NCBI GenBank assembly: GCA_964534995.1
Contig: CAZHSC010000055.1
Coordinates: 1-23,768, forward strand
Origin: JAJTFW01 sp964534995
Lineage (GTDB): Bacteria > Bacteroidota > Bacteroidia > AKYH767-A > OLB10
Direction of reading: 5' to 3'
DNA: 23,768 bases
Shown here piece by piece: positions 15,674 to 21,932 of the stretch. The notes under the pieces are model-generated. The model was not told the DNA's origin and ran no database searches. It saw only the letters and a list, made by a program, of their open reading frames with translations. The position numbers were made by a program, and so were the translations under genes. Within the stretch, counting starts at the first letter, position 1; every line of letters begins with the position of its first letter.

Positions 15674-15686
15674 GCTTCAATTCACT

Positions 15687-15694
15687 TACCTTTG
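15687..15694 (+). promoter_or_regulatory. Bacteroidota-type promoter of the M13 peptidase gene
   Basis: TACCTTTG matches TAnnTTTG exactly. A TTG at 15662-15664 lies 22 nt upstream, within the usual -33 spacing. Transcription would start near 15699, about 13 nt before the ATG at 15712. The -33 element lies inside the end of the preceding gene. Confidence 0.6.
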
Positions 15695-15711
15695 AAGTAA
15701 AGAAAATAAAA

Positions 15712-17760
15712 ATGAAAAAGAAAAGCGTATTCTTTATTGCCTTAGTGTCCGTTTTATATGTATCGTGTAATAGGTCAGGACACGATACCGCCAAAGTAGC
15801 TTTAAAGGATCCATTGACGGAAAATATGGATTCGAGTGTGGCTCCGGGCCATGATTTTTTCCGCTATGCCTGCGGAACCTGGTTGAAAAAAAATCCCATC
15901 CCCGAAGCCGAAAATTCATGGGGCATCTGGAGCATGGTGCAGGAAGAAACATTTAACCGCATGCGCAAAGTAAGTGAGGAAGCTTCGGCTGCCGAATCAG
16001 CACCGGGAAGTATCACACAAAAAATCGGTGATTTTTATTTTTCAGGAATGGACAGTGCTGCCATTGAAGCGGCCGGCATTGCGCCTTTGAAACCTGAATT
16101 CGATAAGATCAATGCCATCACAGATACGAAGTCACTGGTAGAACTTATCGCACTGCATCAAACCTATGGTGTTGCTCCGGTTTTCGGTTCTTATATTTTC
16201 CAGGATGAAAAGGCCAGCGACCGACTGGCATTGCACTTTTATCAGGGCGGTATTGGCTTGCCGGACAGGGATTATTATTTTAATAACGATGCCAGAACAA
16301 AGATGATTCGCGGAGAATACCTGAAGCACCTCAAAGCGATGTTTGTGCTCATGGGTGATGACAGCATGAAAGCCTCGGCGAATGCGTCGGTGGTCATGAG
16401 AATGGAAACATCTTTTGCTAAGGCCTCCCGTAAACTGGAAGAACTGCGTGACCCCTATTTGAATTATAATAAAATGCAGATAAGCGGACTGAAATCACTT
16501 ACACCCTCCATCGACTGGCAGGCATTGCTCGAAGGTATGCATATCCGGAATATTGACTCCGTCATTGTTGGCCAGCCTGAGTTTTTCCGTGAAGTGGAAA
16601 GAAGCTTAAGGTCAAACCCGATAGAGGATTGGAAAGTATACCTGCGCTGGCACCTGATCAATTCCTTTGCCGAATATTTGAATACGGCTTTTGATGATCA
16701 GAATTTTAAATTTTACAGAACAGTACTCAGCGGAGTAAAGGAAAAACGTCCGCGGTGGAAACGTGTGGTAAATGAAGTGGAATCCTCCATTGGTGACCTG
16801 CTTGGCCAGTTGTATGTTCAGAAGTATGTGACCCCCGCCTTTAAAAAACGTTATCAGGATCTCACGGATAATATCATTCAGGCTTACCGCGAGCGCATCA
16901 GCCAGCTGAGCTGGATGACGGATTCAACAAAGCAGAGCGCGCTGGTGAAACTGAATGCCATTACCACCAAGGTGGCGTATCCGGAAAAATGGAAAGATTA
17001 CAGCGCGCTGCAGATCGACAGGAAAAGTTATGTGATGAATATTATACGAAGTCATGTCTGGGCCCATGATTATGAAGTGGCGAAACTGGGTAAGCCGGTG
17101 GACCGCACGGAATGGGGCATGACACCGCAAACCTACAATGCCTATTATAATCCATCCAATAATGAAATTGTTTTGCCGGCCGCTATTTTTATTATACCCG
17201 GACTTGAGGATTCTCTGGCCGATGATGCTATTATTTATGGTTATGCCGGTGCTTCAACTATCGGCCATGAACTTACGCACGGCTTTGATGATCAGGGCAG
17301 GCAGTTTGATGAGAAAGGTAACCTGAGCAACTGGTGGACCCCAAAAGATGAACAGGAGTTTAATAAACGCGCCAGACTGATCGTAAAACAGTTTGACGAG
17401 TACAAGGTCCTTGACAGCCTTACGATTAATGGGGAGGCTACGCAGGGTGAAAATATTGCCGACCTGGGCGGTGTGGTGCTTGGATACCAGGCTTTCAAAA
17501 AAACTGAACAGTATAAATCCGGCAAGCTTATTAATGGAATGACGCCTGATCAGCGCTATTTCCTCGGCTATGCTCTGAGCTGGCTGGGTCATCTTCGCGA
17601 CGAAACACTCGCGATGCGTATTATGACCGATGTGCATGCACCGAATTTTTTACGTATCAACGGACCGCTGGCCAATATTCCTGAATTTCACAAGGCCTTT
17701 AATATAAAGGAGGGAGATCCAATGTTCAGGCCTGACAGCCTGCGCGTTCAAATTTGGTAA
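15712..17760 (+). CDS. M13 family metallopeptidase lipoprotein (neprilysin/PepO-like)
   Basis: This 682-residue zinc endopeptidase is predicted to be a lipoprotein: the signal ends LYVSC with Cys19, followed by Asn, which gives no clear surface-export signal. The M13 N-terminal domain begins DFFRYACGTWLKKNPIP. The catalytic centre is HELTH (His519, Glu520, His523), preceded by the conserved TIGHE context and followed by GFDDQGRQFD. The third zinc ligand is Glu580 in GENIADLGG. NAYYNPSNNEIVLPAAI is also typical. The protein ends in RVQIW; neprilysin-type enzymes usually end in CxxW, so the C-terminal Cys is absent, as in many bacterial members. It probably cleaves short peptides in the envelope. 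It carries its own promoter and is followed by a bidirectional terminator. The ATG at 15712 is chosen over an earlier in-frame start at 15622 inside the preceding gene. Confidence 0.95.
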   Translation: MKKKSVFFIALVSVLYVSCNRSGHDTAKVALKDPLTENMDSSVAPGHDFFRYACGTWLKKNPIPEAENSWGIWSMVQEETFNRMRKVSEEASAAESAPGSITQKIGDFYFSGMDSAAIEAAGIAPLKPEFDKINAITDTKSLVELIALHQTYGVAPVFGSYIFQDEKASDRLALHFYQGGIGLPDRDYYFNNDARTKMIRGEYLKHLKAMFVLMGDDSMKASANASVVMRMETSFAKASRKLEELRDPYLNYNKMQISGLKSLTPSIDWQALLEGMHIRNIDSVIVGQPEFFREVERSLRSNPIEDWKVYLRWHLINSFAEYLNTAFDDQNFKFYRTVLSGVKEKRPRWKRVVNEVESSIGDLLGQLYVQKYVTPAFKKRYQDLTDNIIQAYRERISQLSWMTDSTKQSALVKLNAITTKVAYPEKWKDYSALQIDRKSYVMNIIRSHVWAHDYEVAKLGKPVDRTEWGMTPQTYNAYYNPSNNEIVLPAAIFIIPGLEDSLADDAIIYGYAGASTIGHELTHGFDDQGRQFDEKGNLSNWWTPKDEQEFNKRARLIVKQFDEYKVLDSLTINGEATQGENIADLGGVVLGYQAFKKTEQYKSGKLINGMTPDQRYFLGYALSWLGHLRDETLAMRIMTDVHAPNFLRINGPLANIPEFHKAFNIKEGDPMFRPDSLRVQIW

Positions 17761-17797
17761 GTTTTTATACTTACTATGAAAGAGATTTAATAAAATG

Positions 17798-17840
17798 CCC
17801 CGGAGTTAATTTAAAAAATACTCCGGGGTAATTTTTATTT
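17798..17840. terminator. Bidirectional intrinsic terminator
   Basis: A 9-bp stem CCCCGGAGT/ACTCCGGGG (17798-17806 and 17820-17828) closes an AT-rich loop of 13 nt. T-rich sequence follows on the plus strand (17829-17840). On the minus strand the region beyond the stem also becomes T-rich (TTTTATTAAATC). It serves the convergent M13 peptidase and DUF2330 genes. Confidence 0.85.
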
Positions 17841-17859
17841 CGATTGCTTGTTTACCCGG

Positions 17860-19446
17860 TTATGCCTTTTTCCTGTGCATCATAAATAATCCGGTAATGG
17901 CGGCTACAGCAATCATCCCATAGGGAATGCCGTTATTTCGCTTGCTATTGTTTTCAATGTCGGTGAAGTCATCCTGGCTTATGGCCGCAATGCTGTCGGC
18001 AGGCTGTTGCTGCAACGCCATACCTGAATCCCGCGAAGCAATCTGTGATGTTTGCAGAGGAATCGCCTGCGTATTTGTCGGAAGTGTTTTTACAGGATGT
18101 GGATGGTTTCCTGTCCTGGTGTCGGGTAGTGAAGGTGCCTGGTAACCCTGGAAATAATAGGGGTAATCATGGTAGCGGCCTACATCCCAACCCGTAAGTG
18201 CGGCCAGTTCGCGCAATTCTTTTTTTCTGTCATGTATTTTCCGTTCCTGGTAGCTTCCCCATTCAGGACAATTATTTATATACCTGGCCGGATGCTGAAT
18301 GATAAACCGGCATTGGAAAGATTCCCGGTTAGGCGTCTCCTGAAAAATGAGGTCTTGCGGAAAATCGCGCCGGTTGTATGTTACATGCAAGCGTGTGAAG
18401 TATAACTGTCCCGTATAACCGCCCCATCCACCGGTTTGCAGCCAGTTGACACCGGCTTCCGATATTTCATTGAACAGGGGTGGTTGACTGGGGCAAGGGT
18501 CGCATTTTACTGCATTTTGTCCGCTCAGGTCCCAGGCATACTCCAAAAAAACATTGTCCTGCCCTTCGCGCCTTAAATTTTCTTTGTAAAGATCTGTATA
18601 AAATTTGCCGAAATTATCTTTGACAAATACGGGGATGTTTCTGTCGGTTGGCATTTTGAGTGTTCTGTAATTGGTGCTTTCAATCCTCCCCCTTTGGGTA
18701 AAGGCATAAATGATCATGTCCTGGTTTCCTTCGCCATTGGCCATTCCCAGCCGGATGGGCAGCATGAATTTGGGTGAATGAAAACTTATTTGCAGGGGCC
18801 GCAGGAGTTGACTGGATAACTTTTGTTGTTCCTCCAGGTTTACTTTTACAACAAAAAACTTCATGTTGCTTTTAATATACGGTTCCAGTACTTCTTTCGC
18901 CTGCTCAGGGATTTTATAACCGTGATCATTCAGCCATCTCTCCAGCCCCTCTGATTCCTGTGCATTCAATATCTGGATATCATATTCTCCTACGGTATAC
19001 CTGGCCAGTACCGCCACCTTGTAAACGTCTTTTTCCTCAAAGGCCATTGATCCGTCACTTACGTTTTCACTTCTCGAAACAGCCGGCGCCGCTTTTGCAC
19101 TCTCTTCCGGGTAATAGCGCTGGCAGGGACTTTCATCATAGTATTCCACCAGGCGTGGTCCTGAATACGCGTCCAGCTGATCAAATATCCTTCGGTCCGT
19201 TACCCTGATGTCTTCTCTTTGCAAGAGAGTGGGAACGGGAATTACCATGGCGAAATCCGTTACATTTCCCCTGAAGTCGGAACTCATGGTGATGGTGCTG
19301 CGGTCCCCGTTTCTTACCAGGATGACCTGTGATGTTTTGTTAAATAGTTTTGCTTCCGCTTTTGCTACATAGAAGCCGCAAAAGGCATTGGCATAAGGAT
19401 GTCCAGCCAGAAGCAGTAAGGCCATTATCAGAATTTTCTTTTTCAT
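17860..19446 (-). CDS. DUF2330 domain exported protein with C-terminal anchor
   Basis: This 528-residue protein has a signal peptide (basic KKK, hydrophobic core, cleavage probably after ANA), then the DUF2330 hallmark sequence FCGFYVAKAEAKLFNKTSQV, NGDRSTITMSSDFRG, MVIPVP and a later segment with AYSGPRLVEYYD and ARYTVGEYDIQIL. Several Cys are present in the mature part (for example CDPCP), which suggests disulfides outside the cytoplasm. A Pro/Thr/Gln-rich linker leads to a C-terminal helix (YGMIAVAAITGLFMM) and a basic HRKKA tail, so it is anchored with the bulk outside the inner membrane. The function of DUF2330 is unknown. The gene lies 36 bp downstream of the RnfD-like gene in the same direction and is likely co-transcribed. 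Confidence 0.88.
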   Translation of the reverse strand: MKKKILIMALLLLAGHPYANAFCGFYVAKAEAKLFNKTSQVILVRNGDRSTITMSSDFRGNVTDFAMVIPVPTLLQREDIRVTDRRIFDQLDAYSGPRLVEYYDESPCQRYYPEESAKAAPAVSRSENVSDGSMAFEEKDVYKVAVLARYTVGEYDIQILNAQESEGLERWLNDHGYKIPEQAKEVLEPYIKSNMKFFVVKVNLEEQQKLSSQLLRPLQISFHSPKFMLPIRLGMANGEGNQDMIIYAFTQRGRIESTNYRTLKMPTDRNIPVFVKDNFGKFYTDLYKENLRREGQDNVFLEYAWDLSGQNAVKCDPCPSQPPLFNEISEAGVNWLQTGGWGGYTGQLYFTRLHVTYNRRDFPQDLIFQETPNRESFQCRFIIQHPARYINNCPEWGSYQERKIHDRKKELRELAALTGWDVGRYHDYPYYFQGYQAPSLPDTRTGNHPHPVKTLPTNTQAIPLQTSQIASRDSGMALQQQPADSIAAISQDDFTDIENNSKRNNGIPYGMIAVAAITGLFMMHRKKA

Positions 19447-19482
19447 GATGATATGTTTTTTATGAATGAGTGAAGCTGTTTT

Positions 19483-20343
19483 TTACCTGCCGGTGATGGA
19501 GGTCTTTTCATTTTTAAGGTCTTGCCAGCTCCATGTTTCCCCTTTGAAAAAATAGTCCAGCAAGGGTGTTAAGGGTGAAAGCATGAACAGTGCCCAGATG
19601 ACTGCGCCGTTTATCCAATGGTAGGCCTGCAGGTAAAAGGCAAGCAGACCTACTGCGAAAGCCCACAGGATACGGATGGTTTTATGGGATGGGGTGGAGG
19701 CAGGGTCGGTGATCATGAAAAAGGTGAATAGCAGCAATGTGCCGCTGGTGAGAAGATGGGTCAGGGCATCGGCAGGCCAGTTTTGCCAGATAAGCAGGCG
19801 GATCAGAAAAGCCCCCCCATAGGCAGCCATGAAACTCAAGGCAAGTTCCATCCGCCTGGCCCTGCTAACTACCAGAAATCCGAGTATCCCAACCAGGAAC
19901 AGCCACAGCCCCTCACTGCCCCACTGTCCGGGTGATATCCAGCCTGAACCGCTGATGAGAATGCTGCTGCAAATGCCGATATTGGCTGGATTGAAGAAAT
20001 GCTTGCCTTTATAGGTAAAGATAAATTTAGACGCAATGGCAATAAAAGCGGCCATCACGATGACATAGTGGTGGTCGCTTCTGAATAAAAGGCATAAGCT
20101 GAAGGAGGTGATGAAGGCGCTTTTTAAACTGTGTATGGGTAAGCGGAACAGCAGGATGCCTGCATATTGGGTGGAAACGGCGACGAGAAATGTAAGTGGA
20201 ATTTGCCAGCCGGGGAGGGACCAGTTCAGTTGAAAAAGTCCGGTGAGAAGGAAGATGAAAAGAAAGCTGAGCTGATAGTGGCGGGCATCTGACCGGAATA
20301 GGGTAATTATCGGGTAGGACCCCGGTTTGAGGAGGTAAGGCAT
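19483..20343 (-). CDS. RnfD/NqrB-like integral membrane protein
   Basis: From the ATG at 20343 this is a 286-residue protein with about eight to ten hydrophobic helices. It matches the NQR2/RnfD/RnfE family through DARHYQLSFLF, YKGKHFFNPANIGI (RnfD: GRHxFNPA) and the C-terminal FFMITDPASTP (RnfD: FMATDPV). True RnfD and NqrB carry FMN on a Thr of an SGAT motif; I see no SGAT and no GGxxGxxGET loop, so the usual covalent flavin site appears to be missing. No other Rnf or Nqr subunits are nearby. It therefore looks like a stand-alone RnfD relative working with the downstream DUF2330 protein, not part of a sodium pump. An ATG at 20388 (301 residues) and a TTG at 20436 are alternative starts; the family core begins just after 20343. 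Confidence 0.85.
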   Translation of the reverse strand: MPYLLKPGSYPIITLFRSDARHYQLSFLFIFLLTGLFQLNWSLPGWQIPLTFLVAVSTQYAGILLFRLPIHSLKSAFITSFSLCLLFRSDHHYVIVMAAFIAIASKFIFTYKGKHFFNPANIGICSSILISGSGWISPGQWGSEGLWLFLVGILGFLVVSRARRMELALSFMAAYGGAFLIRLLIWQNWPADALTHLLTSGTLLLFTFFMITDPASTPSHKTIRILWAFAVGLLAFYLQAYHWINGAVIWALFMLSPLTPLLDYFFKGETWSWQDLKNEKTSITGR

Positions 20344-20394
20344 AGCTTGATTTTTTGTCCTTAGATGTGGAAACAGAAACGATTCCATACATTT

Positions 20395-20402
20395 CAGAAA
20401 TA
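20395..20402 (-). promoter_or_regulatory. Possible -7 box for the RnfD-like/DUF2330 pair
   Basis: TATTTCTG on the minus strand matches TAnnTTTG at seven of eight positions. Transcription would start near 20390. That leaves about 47 nt to the ATG at 20343, or almost no leader to the ATG at 20388. Weak evidence. Confidence 0.25.
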
Positions 20403-20489
20403 AAAAATCCTTTTTGAGCTGCCGGACCTCCTCCAAAAGAAATGCAAGCCTTAACTTAGCGTCGCGGAAGCATTGTGCTTTGTATAATT

Positions 20490-20497
20490 TATGTTTA
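20490..20497 (+). promoter_or_regulatory. Possible -7 box for the ABC permease gene
   Basis: TATGTTTA matches TAnnTTTG except at the last base. The predicted start near 20502 gives a leader of about 14 nt to the ATG at 20516, like the other genes here. I see no matching -33 element. Confidence 0.3.
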
Positions 20498-20515
20498 CAA
20501 TTTAGAACCTATGAG

Positions 20516-21772
20516 ATGAAAACGGTGCTGATCATTCGGTTAATCAGGGAAAGTATGCTGATGGCCTGGCATGCCCTGGTCGTTAATAAGCTGCGCACGT
20601 TTTTGTCGTTGCTGGGGGTAACCATAGGCATCTTCGCCATTATCACTGTTTTTTCGGCGGTTGACAGTATGGAGAACAATGTAAGAGGCAGCGTTGAAAA
20701 ACTCGGAAATAATGTAGTGTATATTCAAAAGTGGCCATGGGCCTTTGGGGAGGATTATCCCTGGTGGAAATACTGGCAGCGCCCTTTGCCTTCCATTAAT
20801 GAAATGAACCAGTTAAAAGACAGGACCCAGCTGGCGGAGAACATGGCCTTTATGGCTTTTTTAGGAGGACAAACGCTGAAATGGAAGGGAAATGTGGTGG
20901 AAAACTGTGATGTAACCCTCGTCAGCCATGATTATAATAAAATTACCGGTTTTGATTTGTACGACGGACGCTATTTTACTGAGGCGGAGTCAAATGGAGG
21001 CTATCCGGTGGCGTTAGTAGGTTATGATGTTGCGGTAAATCTCTACCCGAATGTTTCAGCGCTGGATAAAACGATAACAGTAAAGGGGATGAAATCAAAA
21101 ATAGTCGGCATTTTCGCCAAAGAGGGTGAAAGCCTGATTGGTAACAGCCATGATAATACTGTTATATTACCGGTGAACTATGGCCGGAAATTTATTGATA
21201 TCCGTTCCGACAGGGCCGGACCCATGATTATGGTAAAAGCAAAGGAACTGGTCACTAATCAGGAGCTGATGGATGAATTAAAGGGGCATATGCGCGCTGT
21301 CAGGCGATTGAGGCCGGTGGAAGAAGATGATTTTGCGTTGAATGAAACGAAATTATTATCAGCCCAGGTCGGACAGCTTTTTGATATGATTAGTATGGTG
21401 GGAGCCATCATCGGAGGATTCAGTATTCTGGTGGGTGGTTTCGGCATTGCTAATATTATGTTCGTTTCCGTGCGGGAACGTACGCCCATTATCGGCATTC
21501 AGAAGTCGCTGGGTGCGAAAAATTATTTTGTGCTTATTCAGTTCCTCACAGAAGCTGTGATATTATGTCTCTTCGGAGGTTTGCTGGGGCTGCTGCTTGT
21601 GTATATTGCCACCCTGGTGGCTGGAGGTTCCGGATTTGATATGACTTTGTCTCTTCGCAATGTGATAGTAGGACTTGGTGTTTCTGTTTTGATTGGTGTG
21701 GTGAGCGGTTTGTTTCCGGCCGCCTCCGCGGCCCGCCTCGATCCGGTGGAGGCCATCCGGTCCAATGGTTGA
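20516..21772 (+). CDS. ABC transporter permease, MacB/FtsX family
   Basis: This 418-residue inner-membrane permease has one N-terminal helix (FLSLLGVTIGIFAIITVFSAV, about 25-45), a periplasmic MacB-PCD-like domain of about 230 residues, and three C-terminal helices forming the FtsX domain (from MVGAIIGGFSILVGGFGIANIM, then SVRERTPIIGIQKSLGAK, ending RLDPVEAIRSNG). The SVRERTxxIGIxKSLGA loop is the coupling helix that contacts the ATPase. Such proteins export macrolides, peptides, lipoproteins or signals by a mechanotransmission mechanism; the substrate here is unknown. No ATPase gene is adjacent; the MacB/LolD-type ATPase at 669-1385 is a possible partner. The start is the ATG at 20516; an open frame upstream to 20414 has no family support. 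It is divergent from the RnfD-like gene. Confidence 0.92.
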   Translation: MKTVLIIRLIRESMLMAWHALVVNKLRTFLSLLGVTIGIFAIITVFSAVDSMENNVRGSVEKLGNNVVYIQKWPWAFGEDYPWWKYWQRPLPSINEMNQLKDRTQLAENMAFMAFLGGQTLKWKGNVVENCDVTLVSHDYNKITGFDLYDGRYFTEAESNGGYPVALVGYDVAVNLYPNVSALDKTITVKGMKSKIVGIFAKEGESLIGNSHDNTVILPVNYGRKFIDIRSDRAGPMIMVKAKELVTNQELMDELKGHMRAVRRLRPVEEDDFALNETKLLSAQVGQLFDMISMVGAIIGGFSILVGGFGIANIMFVSVRERTPIIGIQKSLGAKNYFVLIQFLTEAVILCLFGGLLGLLLVYIATLVAGGSGFDMTLSLRNVIVGLGVSVLIGVVSGLFPAASAARLDPVEAIRSNG

Positions 21773-21775
21773 CAT

Positions 21776-21814
21776 CCGGTTATGGTCCTCACCATGAATC
21801 ACGAACCGGTTTTT
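21776..21814 (+). terminator. Nested hairpin just after the ABC permease gene
   Basis: CCGGTT (21776-21781) pairs with AACCGG (21804-21809), enclosing an inner hairpin ATGGT/ACCAT (21782-21786 and 21791-21795) and an eight-base bulge. Five T follow (21810-21814). It may be a first terminator 4 bp after the stop codon, weaker than the one at 21884. Confidence 0.4.
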
Positions 21815-21883
21815 GGGTTTACCGGGGCATCGTCAATGCAGGGCAATTGTGCTTGACGGACCCTCCGGAAAATACCGCCCATA

Positions 21884-21913
21884 AAAAAAGGGAGACCATT
21901 GCCTCCCTTTTTT
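21884..21913. terminator. Bidirectional intrinsic terminator
   Basis: AAAAAAGGGAG (21884-21894) is complementary to CTCCCTTTTTT (21903-21913), giving a stem with a run of T on the 3' side in either direction. It lies between the convergent ABC permease gene and the T9SS cargo gene and should stop transcription from both. Confidence 0.85.
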
Positions 21914-21932
21914 ATTTTATATAACCGCTTAA

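Noticed and set aside
19483..20343. Reading the RnfD-like gene as part of an Rnf or Nqr ion-pumping complex
   Set aside because: No rnfA, B, C, E, G or nqr genes are nearby, and the flavin-attachment motif is not visible.
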